Source of the DNA: Magicicada septendecula
Lineage: Eukaryota; Arthropoda; Insecta; Hemiptera; Cicadidae
Reading direction: 5' to 3'
Length of the DNA stretch: 64,000 nt
NCBI GenBank assembly: GCA_034769895.1
Contig: CM068370.1
Coordinates: forward strand, 40,381,844 to 40,445,843
The stretch's first letter is position 1. Every line of letters begins with the position of its first letter. Below the pieces are notes generated by a model. The model saw nothing but the letters and a program-made list of their open reading frames with translations. It was not told where the DNA came from and made no database searches. This document shows, piece after piece, positions 22,776 to 33,812 of the stretch. Both the position numbers and the translations under genes were made by a program.

Positions 22776-22818
22776 TTCCCACTGAGGAAGAGGAACATCA
22801 CCTCGAAACGTTTGGGAA
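22776..22818 (+). ncRNA. Hammerhead-ribozyme-like motif, intact core (plus)
   Basis: TTCCCA 22776-22781, CTGAGGA 22782-22788, GAGG 22790-22793, CCTC 22801-22804, GAAA 22805-22808, CGTT 22809-22812 and TGGGAA 22813-22818. Stem I is 6 bp and stem II 4 bp with a 7-base loop. Stem III is only A-C/G-T, so activity might need dimers. The U in the cleavage triplet is allowed but less common than C. Confidence 0.65.
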
Positions 22819-22921
22819 AGATAAATGAAAGTAAGTTCATATTGTGAAAGTTTATATATATAATAATAAAATTATATTTGCGTGTACCATTAATTCCTAC
22901 ACTGACTTATGTACCGTTACA

Positions 22922-22974
22922 AAACCCCCCTCAATGAGAGGTTTTATGTCGAAACATAAAAACTCTCATTGACT
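22922..22974 (-). promoter_or_regulatory. Polypurine tract and strong hairpin of element 2
   Basis: On the minus strand GAGGGGGG sits beside the 3' LTR. Directly next to it (about 22931-22973) are arms TCAATGAGAGGTTTTATGT and ACATAAAAACTCTCATTGA around a CGAA loop, giving a 19-bp stem with a single non-Watson-Crick position. Element 1 has a diverged version in the same place, so the structure seems to be a family trait. Confidence 0.65.
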
Positions 22975-24171
22975 CATTCACACTTTCTAAAGGGATCAGC
23001 CCGGATATGTCGCCACAACCCCCTGTACTTTTTATATAAAAAGAATACAAATCACTTACCCTTGGTCCAATGATGGAGACAGTACTTGCCTGACCTTACT
23101 GGACTTCTCTTGCGAGATCCCAACACCGCAAGGCTATCCAGACACTTGACGTTCCTGCTCTGACGCGCTGGCCAGCTCAGGACTGCCATCACAGCATCAA
23201 TAAACTCTGAAACATCGAATCCAAATTTTAAATAGTGGCCTTGTATAATCCCATATCTACAACTGATCTGTCTCCCCTTAGCTGCATTGGTTTATGTTAA
23301 GAGGCATTGGTTTTCTTAATTCCTAATTTTTCAAATACCAAACAACAAGATTTACGACAGAATGTCTCCTTCTCTTTTTTGCATTCCTACATTTACCAAA
23401 ATCTTGACTCCAGTCAATATTATTTCAACTCTTTTCACCACAAGAAAATATACTCTTATACTAAGATAACAACCCATAAAATAGTTCCTTTGGTTTCCTA
23501 AAACCAACAACAATTATCCATATCTCTATCATCTAGAATTCAAAACACAACTTTATTATGGCAAACAATCTAACTATTTAAACTTCATTGATCAGTTTTC
23601 CTGATTTTAATACTTCTTTAAAGCAGAATCATAATTATATTTTTTATTCAACACCATTATCAATATCATATACTTAATACTTAATATTTATTTAACGTTA
23701 CTACCCCTGTAGCAACCTCCTAGCCACACACTTTATGACCATATTTATGTTTAATCATTTACTATTCTTTAGATAATCTAAATCTCATAAAATCATTTAA
23801 CTTCATTTTCAAATCTTTTTTCTACAACATTTTAAATTAATTAATTTATCTCCATTATATAATTCAATCAATTTTACAACACAACGTTACTTGAATTTCC
23901 TTAGACTTCACAATTATTCTCATTATTTACTTAGTCAAAAAAACATGTTATACTTTATTATTAAATCAATTCGTACCTATTACTTACATGGTTTACATAA
24001 AAATACATATAATACACAACATAATGTAATACACAAATACATTTAACATTAACACACAAAAATATACAATCCAACTTATTATTTTATCATTGACCACAAC
24101 TCGTTTCACAAAACAATCCATTTCAAAACCACACTGTTCACATAATTAAACGTTCATACACAATAAAACAC
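22975..24171. other. Internal non-coding region of element 2
   Basis: 1.2 kb between hairpin and gag-like relic. The piece around 23095-23135 (gagatcccaacacc) matches element 1. No credible frame; no pol. Confidence 0.6.
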
Positions 24172-25335
24172 TTATCCACCATCATCATATAATAATCTAA
24201 TCTTAGGTCTACACATATTATTTATTATTGAATATATGATATTATCACACTCAATATAATACTTATTTAATTTTGTATACCCTTCCACAATATCATTAGA
24301 ATTATTCCTTATTATTTTGTCATATAACGTGTCATCATAGAGTATGGTCCTGTCGCCCTTAGTATAATTTGTCATAATCAGGTAAGTCATATTATCATCT
24401 TCAATAACATCATCTACTGCTTCTATATCGGGGTTCAATGCAAGGTACGTATTCACTATAATTATCCACCCTCTCTATTCCTAACCTTTCTACAAATTCT
24501 CTATAATTTCTATTTACCTTATATAATTTTATCTCCCAGTTAACACACAACTCTCTTTCTATATATACAGGGGAAGCTACAACCTTATTGCTGCACCACC
24601 TATCAGGTGCACAAAAAGTCCAGGGACAGCTATTTGCAGACCTTGTGTCTTCCAAATACGCTCGTGAAGCCTTTTCTTCACCCCCGACTACATCACGGGA
24701 AAATTTACCCCCTGCAACCCCTCTATCTGTATATTCTCCCTATACTTTCTCTCTAACTCATCAACACTTTTTATCACTTCATTATCAAATTCTACTCCAC
24801 CAAAATCTTCATCATTACTCTCAATATTAACCACTTTATTCTCTAATACCCCGTTTTTAATTATATTATTATAATTCTCACCCCTACTTACCTTATCGTC
24901 TTTATTTATGTCTAATTTATCTATTTCTCCACTATTCTCTACTCCCATTTTAATCTCTTAATTTTCGTCTACTTTATTCTTTTGTCTATCAAACTTCTCA
25001 TTAACTAATGCCACTATTTTCTCTTTCGTTTTATCGAAACGTGCATTCATTTCATTAATTTGTTTGTCAAAATTAAAATTTTGTCTCTTAATTTCATTTT
25101 TTACTTCATTAAATTTTTCATCGAGTTTATTAAATTTCTCATCAAACTTATCGAACTTTGCACTTTGTTCATTAAAAAGCAATTTCATCATCTTTATCAT
25201 ATCATTATCTTCAGCCTTTTTAGTCGTGACTGGCGTTGAGTGAATTCCTTCACTCATGATTTGCGATTCAGTCACGCTTATTTGGCTTTCATTTACAGTG
25301 TCAGTGAGACTGACATTCTCGTAACTGTTTGCCAT
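24172..25335 (-). pseudogene. Broken gag-like gene of element 2
   Basis: Four minus-strand frames (25335-24958, 24948-24688, 24655-24410, 24456-24172) follow each other with frameshifts and a stop between them. Together they cover the same protein as in element 1. The N-terminus is acidic with IHSTPVTTKK, followed by a coiled coil with repeated KFD/KFN motifs, a cysteine pair spaced CPWTFC, and a C-terminal LYDDGG. The 60-bp tandem repeat of element 1 is absent here. Clearly non-functional. Confidence 0.65.
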
Positions 25336-25519
25336 TTTGAGAAAAGAAAAAAAAATGTTCCTTTCAAACTGTTATTCTATGTATATTTAACCTAACAACA
25401 ACATAACCTAACAATCGTACTACAACCTATTATTTACGTGTTATGTTATCCATTAATCCAACGCCCCCTCTGTTTCTGCTTGCTGGCTTATTTATATAAA
25501 CAAAATTTTATATAACGTC

Positions 25520-25536
25520 ACTAGTTCCGGGCGCCA
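25520..25536 (-). promoter_or_regulatory. Primer-binding site of element 2
   Basis: The minus strand reads TGGCGCCCGGAACTAGT, starting two bases inside the LTR edge at 25539. It resembles the Lys-type site with an extra G, but is not an exact match. Confidence 0.55.
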
Positions 25537-25538
25537 TT

Positions 25539-26706
25539 TGTTACCTTCTCTACTTGTATATTATATTTATACTTATAGTGACTTACCTTTTAAAACTCAC
25601 ACTATTTACATTGCGTACAGCACATGTTGCCAACATAACTTTTCTTTACCAGGGTCCAGGGTCGTAATAAGCGAACATAGCAAAAACAGTCCAGGCGTTT
25701 GAAATAATGAGGCACACAACATTTGGTTAAACAAAACTTGTTGTTTAATATTCTAATTTCAATTATTAAAATTTACAAACACAAAATGGAGTCATAATTA
25801 CCCAAGAACAAAATGGCGGCTATGTGGTTCCGCCGTTTAACTATACATTAGTCTCAATTATTAATAAGTTTATGTCCTGTATTTCATTTATAAACAAGAG
25901 CATTTTACTAAACTGCAGTTATCATTGATTTTACGTATTACGTTTCTAATTATATTCAAACACAAACCAATGCCTCATGGCTTTGCTTATAGATGCCGGC
26001 ACTCATTCGCACGCACATATTCTCTCTCTCTCCCCATACATTAATTTACTGGTACATTTTTCAATTTATAATTTTTTGAGCTCAAATTTAATAAAAAAAA
26101 AGGTTGATATGAATTTCGACTTTCCTGAATTTGAGATGTAGCAGTTTCTCTTCAGACGCTCTCCATTGCTAGCGGGTGTTCGCCGAATTTTCTGTTCTAT
26201 GTCTGTTCTTCTGACTGCACTGAATTTATGTCACATTTTGTATTCTGCTAGTTCACTGATTTAAATAGTTACATGTTTGATTACATTGTTATAGTTTAAA
26301 ACACCTTTGCTGGCAATAATTTGCCAGTGAATTTTACAACGTGCTCCTGCACCAAGTGTAGCTTGGTGACTGGGGGGGACACATATTTGTGTAAATTCGT
26401 CAGGTGGAAGGGATTATTCGTCATCAACCTGTTGTGCACAGCTGATGATGACGGCATTGTTTTACATCACCGTTGTTACGTCTGTCGTATTATTTATGAC
26501 GTTTCAACATTGTCCGTTCGTCGTTTCGTATGAATATCTGCCGTCTGTCACGTTCACCAGTGACCTTGAAGTCGAGTCGTTCTGGCAAACTGCGTAGTAT
26601 GATTTATTTGGGAAATTCCAACCTTATGCTGTTTAATACATTTCATCACAATAAAATTATATTTGCATGTACCATTAATTCCTACACGGACTTATGTACC
26701 GTTACA
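25539..26706 (-). repeat. 5' LTR of element 2
   Basis: Uninterrupted partner of 20471-22921, with TG at 25539 and CA at 26706. It includes a CT-rich microsatellite near 26020-26034. It shows the empty site for the Penelope cluster. Confidence 0.85.
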
Positions 26707-27075
26707 TAGTCCAGTGTGCCAGACGTTCTTTAGTTCTCGCTGTGTTTTGTAAAAAATCATTTTATTGATTTTTCTGTATTAAAATTAAAAAATTGTTCTG
26801 ATAATTAAATTTGTTGAAAATCACACTGTCATTCTTTTATTTTTATTCATGTAATCTGCCAAGGATGTCCCACAGACATCTATTTAATTATGTATATTTT
26901 TCAATAAATTTTGATATTATTTTACGGTCCATTATGAATTGTAATTAAAACAAATTAATAATAACAATATTTAAAATAATAACTGCTAATGATATTTGAA
27001 TGTATTATGTAAACAAAGAATAAACTAAACTGAATATTAAACTGAAATTTTATCTAAATCTTTATTTATTAAATA

Positions 27076-30000
27076 CTAGTGGTCGCCCAGTGGTTGAAAT
27101 TCGACCGTAATTCATTAAATTTTTAAGTTTGAACGTTATTGAGGTTCTTTTGTCAAAGAGTATACCTCTATAATCATTGCATATAATTTTTTTGAATTTT
27201 GTTCTATTACGTCAGCTGCGAGCGTGTACAAATACGTCATTAGCGTGTGTTGTTTGCCTTAATTCCCGCAATACCTATGAAATTTAAAATTTAATGTTAG
27301 TAACAGTTGAAAAAAAAACAATTACAGCTTGTATTCGTATTTATTTTTTGATATAATTCATTGTCAGTTTTAATTTTTTCATGTTATTATTGAATCAAAT
27401 AAACGCTAATAAAAATGAGTCTTGACATTCATAGAAGTATAAGATACATTGTTTTCAATTCCAGTGGATTACATTTCATTTTTGGTAAGGTACAAAATTC
27501 GAAAACAGTTTGAAGATTATCTGCTACAAGCTTATATAATTTTTTAATTTTGATTTCTATGATATTAATTTTCGAGTTATTTGAAAAATATGAAAGATAG
27601 GAAAAATGAGGTTTAGCTTGGCTAAGCCATATTTAAAAAGCAATAACGCGTTTTTTGACATTTCCTTGGGTTTTTTTTATTGCCATACTGACCAGGTTTC
27701 GCCAAGGCTACACAGTTATTTTGCCTATCTTTTTCGAATTATATAAAATTTAAATAAAAAATTAATAAAAAATACGTGCCTCGTATTTTTTCATATATTT
27801 TTCATTAAATCAAAAAAACCGGGCGGTTAAAAAAATAAATGTTGTCCATTGAACTTAAAATAGTTTGAAAGTGAATTTAATGATTCAGAACTTCTGTGTA
27901 AACGATGTTTTTTGTAAAAACTCTTTCATCATTTGCTAAATGCCCTTGACCATTATATTCGGAAATATAAAATCTCAAACCATCGAATGATCGAACTCTA
28001 CTTGCTGCGACGTACAATTGACCATGTGTAAAACTGGCTGCCTCAATAAAATTCCAATTTTTTCGAATGTTTGTCCTTGAGATTTATTTATTGTCATCGC
28101 AAATGCAGGTATAATTGGAAATTGAGTTCTTTAATAGTCAAAGAATTCAAAAACTCTACTGGATAGTTATTGATTTCATTGTCATCATCACAAATTATTT
28201 TATCGTAGCTATATGTTTTCTGTTCACCTGGTATTCGATTAAGTATATCAGTATTAATAAAAGTACAATCATCATTTTTAGGTGCTAAAATAACTGACTT
28301 CATTATGTTATCTGAGAGTATGTTTTCGGAAATATTTCCATACACCTCATTTAAAGAGAGTAAAATGTGAGCATGAGGCAATCCTCTCTTTTGAAACTCA
28401 ATTGTATAAATGAGTCCTTCAACTTTACCGAAAAGGCCCTCAATTAATGCTTTCATTTTGGACTTGAATACACGCACAACAATATCAGGTCGAAAATTAG
28501 CTGACTCACCTACACCAATATTGCTAACTATTTCAGGCCAACTTGGATTGCAAGTCATTGTAATAAACAAAGAAGGCTTTCCGAAATGTTGTACAATTGA
28601 CATTGCATCTAAATAATTCTGATACATATTTCTTGGAGATCCATTGAATGAAGATGGTAAAATTACTCTACGGCCAACATTTTGGCATTGGGGTTCAATT
28701 CTAAATAATCTGTTAAATTGTTGTAAACTTCAGACCTAAGACTTGTTTGATTTTGTCGAATGAAATGTAACCTTGTGCCCTCTATTCTCACATACATATC
28801 AACTATCCACTGCAGAAATAATTTTTGTGAATGGTGCAACATGCTAAAATCTCTTCTCTAATTGCAAGTCGATAGGCTGCATACTGAAGCATGGTTAATT
28901 TATTTCTGGGCGCTCTTGAATTAGATGTAGTTGGTATATTATGAGAAATATTGATATGCCACCCAGTATCACCATTTGGAAAAAGTAATGGATACGCTAA
29001 AGGGTCCAATGATGAATCCAAAACAGAGATATTTTTAATGGTACCATTAACTTTTGAAAACGAAACCATATTTCGTTCAAAGGGTGGCTCACCATCAACT
29101 GTACTAAATATTACTGCTACATCAGTTTGAACTGCATCATTATAATGGCGTAGATCTAAATCACGATTTACTTTAATGAGCATACAAATTTCTTTATTTT
29201 GATTTTCAACTCTCTGACAATGATCTTTCATTGCAATGAATGACCGAATGAAAGGATTAATGCGTTCCAATTCAAGAGAGATTTCGCGCATTATATTGTT
29301 ATTGCATGTTTGATTATAGTGTTCATGTAATCTATAATTGACAGCAGTGTCAACATCATAAAAATATAATTGCGCATAACATGGTGAGCGACCATATCCA
29401 GCAGTCATTGGATAACCATAGCAAATGATGAATTGTATTTACGAATGTTTTCAAAATAATTTTTTGACTTTCTTTTTATTGAAGTTTCATTTGAAGTAAG
29501 TCCATCATACAATGATTTAAAGTATTCATTTTGACTTAAGACCGGTAATATTGCTTTACCCTTATGACAACATGAAGTGAATGCAGTCCTTTCACCTAAA
29601 GTGACCTCAGATTCGAAATGTTTTGCATTGTAAATGCATTAATCCACAATCAGAAGTATTAAAATTTCTTGGAATGACATTCAGTGCGCATTTAAATGTA
29701 TCCCTCAAAATAATTTCATCATTTTGTATACTATTTATACTATTTAAATTTGCATTTGGTCTATTATCATTTTGACTTTCACGCGAATATATATTCCTTC
29801 TTCTTTGTCTCTCACTCCGACCCGTCAATGTTCTATGTCGAGGCATAATGGAAGTAGGTGCGAATATCTGAATGTAAAAAAAAACATGTAATGAAATTAC
29901 TGAAACTAAGATTAGACAGGGTTTAATTTAAAAATAATAAAATGTACTCACTTTTTTGAAACCACCAATAATAATTAGGCGAGAGTAAGTCAATTCAAAT

Positions 30001-30647
30001 TGCTGCTACAAAATTTTCTTTTTGCAACAGGTGTATATTAAGCAAGCTGTATTTCACTTTCAACTGCACATTAATATATAAAACACAGATATCTAATATA
30101 CAAAATATAAAATAAACGCTTTTTTGCCTTGACATACACTCCACAGACTATTGAAAAAGGAACATTTGAAATCATACAAAATTCACAGCTCATTCAGTCA
30201 ATCTGTCAGTAATTATTTGTTGGCAAAATTTTAAAATTCGTTGGCGACAATCTCTACTCTGTGCGACTGTTTGACCACAGACTATTATGTGTTTGACATT
30301 GGCAGTATGAACGTAAACAAACGACAGACTATTATGTGTTTGACATTGGCAGTATGAACGTACACTAAAATGAAAAAATTATAATTTTATTGCCTGGCAA
30401 CAAAATTATTTTATTTTTAACAATTACCATTGTTTGAAAAAGTTTAAATGAATTTTCAAGTGCAAATGAATGTTTTATTTAATTTAATTTAATGTATTTG
30501 TAACACATATTATATATAAATTTTAGCTTTCTGCACTCCTTCTCCATATAAACTTTAAAATAACTATGCCAAATCTCACACTCCTCCTTGCGCGCAGTAT
30601 GCTTAAAAAGGGGTACAAAGTTTTCTCTTCACGTATTAATATATAGA
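27076..30647 (-). mobile_element. Helitron A, internally deleted copy
   Basis: The minus strand begins TCTATATATTAATACG at 30647, a typical Helitron 5' end, and finishes ...GGGCGACCACTAG at 27076. It sits between A and T, as Helitrons do. It is the same family as Helitron B but has lost about 2 kb between the Rep and helicase regions and has several frameshifts. It contains a tandem copy of about 40 bp near 30290-30360 that is single in Helitron B. Confidence 0.85.
28094..29846 (-). pseudogene. Rep-helicase remnants of Helitron A
   Basis: Minus-strand pieces: 29846-29607 (N-terminus MPRHRTLTGRSERQRRRN), 29408-28803 (Helitron-like N domain) and 28627-28094. The last contains TCNPSWPEI and LPHAHILLSLNE, the HUH motif of the rolling-circle Rep nuclease. 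It is joined directly to EVYGNISENILS, a stretch from the PIF1-type helicase. Walker A, Walker B and the Rep tyrosines are lost in the deletion, so it cannot be active. Confidence 0.8.
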
Positions 30648-30990
30648 TAAACTAAAGAATGAATATAACGTAAAATTAAACAGTAAACATTTATTAAACG
30701 GATGTGCTCTAAAAACATGTACTGTACTTGGTTAAAAATGACGATTTGATAGACACCAAGCGTACACATTATCAGACATGCACGATTCCTTGACCTCCGT
30801 CAACACTACACACAATCCATCTGCACATCGTGCAGCTTGAGCTGATGGTCTTGCTGGACTCATTTTTCGTCGTGCACATCCTTCAAAAAATATACGACAT
30901 GCGGATTGATGTCAAAGCTACGCACTGCCGTTTTTGACTTGTTGTCCGTCATGACGTACAGTGGGGATGGTTAGTGCATAGCCGGCTTAA

Positions 30991-31707
30991 GACATTTACC
31001 ACTCTTCAAAATCGTTAAATCAGAGCATCAGTAAAAGTAACAATTAGTACCTAGGTGGCAGTGGTGTTGTTGTAGCAAAGATACCCTGTTTGTGTTAGGG
31101 CAGTACCATGTTCCTTCTACACACGCTAATTGTTCACTTGTGTTAACAGTTCCAAAAAGCTTTTAAAATAACAGAATTTTATATATGATCAGTAGAAGAC
31201 CCATGTTTTCTAATACTGGTTTTCAAATGGTTTACATCTGAACAACTACATTTTGTCAATTTGTTTTCACCACCAAATCATTTTCTGTGACAATATTTGA
31301 TTTTGAACCCTTATAAATTATATATTGGCTGTTGTCACATTTTAATTAATGCATATAGCAGGTAGTAATCTTTACATCCTTATTGCCACACAGTATTTTA
31401 CAAACAATTATACACTATTTAATAAAAGTCAGCTGATTGGTTAATGTGTGCTTTAAGTGTTTGTAAGGACACTTATTCACGTATGTTACTGTAATGATGG
31501 CTTATACTCAAGATTCTTACTCAAAATAAATATTTATGAAAACAGAAAAAAAGGTCCAACTTTCATCCAAAACATGTTCAGACGGTATTAAAAAAAGTGC
31601 TGTCCTGGTTAAATCGTAACATTAGTTAAAATGGTAGTAACATTTTGAAAGTCGTTACATGGTTATATTTTGCTAACAATTTCTTTGATAGGTTCTTAGG
31701 GTTTTTA
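30991..31707. other. Intron sequence, nothing recognised
   Basis: Unique-looking AT-rich intron of the ZMYND8-like gene, between the Harbinger-like element and the large inverted repeat. Confidence 0.5.
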
Positions 31708-33298
31708 TTTACTGAAGAATATTTGCCAGTTATCTTAGTAAAAAGAATATTTGGGTAAGGGTAGTTAAACAAAAACGTGGTGAATGGGATATTCCTTGTA
31801 AAGAATTATGATGAAACGGCATGTTGAAGTGTAGTAGCAAACATTTTGTAAAAGCATTGTAGTTATGTCCTAAAAAAAAAGATTTATTTAATATGTATAC
31901 CTACCCTGTTATGGTTATGTTGTATTAATTCCTGACTCTGTTGTTCCTTCCTCAGTTATCTCACTCACCAAGTCTGTGTCACGTTGAAATTGTTGCTGCT
32001 ACTAAATCCTTTACATACTTCTGTGTATGTAATTAGTAGTTAGTCAAATTAATCTCTCTGAGTTGTTGTGCCAGCAAAAAAAAAAAGCTGAAGTGAAATG
32101 TAAGGAAGTATTGATTTATTAAATATCATTAAGTTGTTAAGGAGATAGATTATGATATTTTACAATTTCTACATTCGTCTTATATGCACACTAAATGGCT
32201 GTGTTCTATGCATAATTATGTTATTGGAGACGAGAGAGAGAGAGAGAGAGAGTACGTGGATGTCGTGAAGTTTCTATGCTCAGTTTATTTACCTGTTTAT
32301 ATAAATGGATACATTCATTCATCATGAAATTAAGTCAGAGGTTTTGTAAAATATATAAAAACGCTTGGTACGTTTCACAGAGCTTTCAACTGTGACAGCT
32401 GGTTCGACTACCTAGGTCACTGTCAAAGAGAGGAATGAATTAAAACCTAAACATTTTCTCCAGTGTGTTTAATTTTTCTTTATTATTGACTAGTAGTGAA
32501 AAAAGATTACGTTTGTTTACTGATACCATGTTGAGACCATGGTTTTTTTTAAGCTATTAATAATCCCATCTGTTACAAACGGAATGTAATTTGTTAAATG
32601 AAATTTTTTTTTTATATCGGACAATGTGGCCGTGCTGTGAAACATCGCATTTCTGAACATAAGAAGGCGATTTTAACCAATACAGCCAATACAGGTTTTG
32701 CAGATCATTGCTTACAACACAATCACTTCATAGATACAAAAAACATAACACTACTCCACAACATACAAAAAGGTAAAAAAAAAAAATGGATTTGTTAGAA
32801 ATTCTAGAAATTAAAAAAGCAATAAAGAATAACAAAAATTTAACAAATGAACAAACTGAATTCTGTGTATCCCCTTTATTAAAAGCTGTTATTTAGTTTA
32901 GTTTATTTTATATTTTAAATTCAGATTATATTTAGTTCAGTTAATTTTATATTTTGCAGTCAGATTGTATTTAGTTTTAAAGACACCTGACCTTTCCTTG
33001 GCTCTTGCGCACCCCCCCTCTTCATTGCAACACCCTCACAGATGTTCCAATTACACGCCCTAAACAGATGGTCACCATCACCACCTTTACTCACATCCTG
33101 TGTTTAGGTTTTAATTCATTCCTCTCTTTGACAGTGGCCTAGGTAGTTGAAACAGCTGTCAGAGTTGAAAGCTCTATGAAACGTACCAAGTGTTTTTATA
33201 TTTTTACAAAATCTTTGACTTAATTTCATGATGAATGAACGTATCCATTTATATACACAGGTAAATAAACTGAGCATAGAAACTTCACGACATCAACG

Positions 33299-33342
<44 letters not shown>

Positions 33343-33812
33343 CAATAACGTAATTATACATAGAACATAGCCATTTAGTGTGCATATAAGATGAATGTAG
33401 AAATTATAAAATATCATAATGTATCTCCTTAACAACTTAAATGATATTTAATAAAATCAATACTTCCTTACATTTCACTTCAGCTTTTTTTGGTGGCATA
33501 ACAACTTCAGAGAGATTAATTTGACTAACTACTAATTACATACACAGAAGTATGTAAAGGATTTAGTAGCAGCAACAATTTCAACGTGACATAGATTTGG
33601 TGAGTGAGATAACTGAGGATGGAACAATTAAATAAATCTTTTTTTTAGGACATAACTACAATGCTTTTACAAAATGTTTGCTACTACACTTCAACATGCC
33701 GTTTCATCGTAATTCTGTATACAAGGAACATCCCACTCACCACTTTGTTGTTTAACTACCCTTACCCAAATATTCTTTTTACTAAGATAACTGGTAAATA
33801 TTCTTCAGTAAA
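31708..33812. repeat. Large inverted repeat (arms about 0.7 kb) around a Penelope remnant
   Basis: The left arm 31708-32451 and right arm 33101-33812 are reverse complements along their whole length with modest divergence. This includes a microsatellite ((GA)n at 32232-32252, (CT)n at 33300-33337). The inner 110 bp of each arm is a Penelope-type tail; the outer 600 bp is of unknown origin. The 650-bp centre holds the GIY-YIG fragment. Confidence 0.8.
32598..32798 (+). pseudogene. Penelope-like GIY-YIG fragment (second family)
   Basis: A 66-codon frame with FYIGQCGRAVKHRISEHKKA, the YIGQ.GR...R..EHK core of a Penelope GIY-YIG nuclease. A homologous minus-strand copy lies at about 58975-59160. 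Truncated at both ends. Confidence 0.7.

Larger units (their letters stand above)
21566..22867. mobile_element. Penelope-like element cluster (two minus, one plus truncated copies)
   Basis: Three 5'-truncated copies: minus 21604-22138, minus 22139-22329 and plus 22330-22862. The outer two form a roughly 530-bp inverted repeat. All end in the same tail with a hammerhead-like motif. This mixed head-to-head and tandem structure is characteristic of Penelope-like elements. A 9-bp target duplication flanks the cluster. Confidence 0.75.
20471..22921 (-). repeat. 3' LTR of element 2, interrupted by Penelope cluster
   Basis: Aligns with 25539-26706 from TGTTACCTTCTCTAC up to catttcatcacaa (about 21553) and again from about 22868 to ACCGTTACA at 22921. 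The gap is the Penelope insertion. The flanking 9-bp aaaattata (21557-21565, 22868-22876) is present once at the corresponding site in the other LTR. Confidence 0.8.
20471..26706 (-). mobile_element. LTR retrotransposon, element 2 (same type as element 1)
   Basis: LTRs with TG..CA ends at 20471-22921 (interrupted by a Penelope cluster; about 1.15 kb without it) and 25539-26706 (1168 bp). Minus orientation: primer-binding site left of the right LTR, polypurine tract and hairpin right of the left LTR, broken gag-like gene next to the right LTR. The internal region is only 2.6 kb and has no pol. The bases flanking the element (ctct on the left, tagt on the right) do not match, so no clean target duplication is seen. 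Confidence 0.8.
20380..30987. mobile_element. PIF/Harbinger-like MITE carrying nested elements
   Basis: The left end AGCTGGCTATGCACTA and the right end (reverse complement AGCCGGCTATGCACTA) are inverted repeats. Similarity extends about 45 bp inward. They are flanked by a 3-bp TAA duplication (20377-20379 and 30988-30990), the target preferred by PIF/Harbinger elements. After removing the LTR element (20471-26706) and Helitron A (27076-30647), about 800 bp remain with no transposase frame. The superfamily is inferred from target and end structure. Confidence 0.6.
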
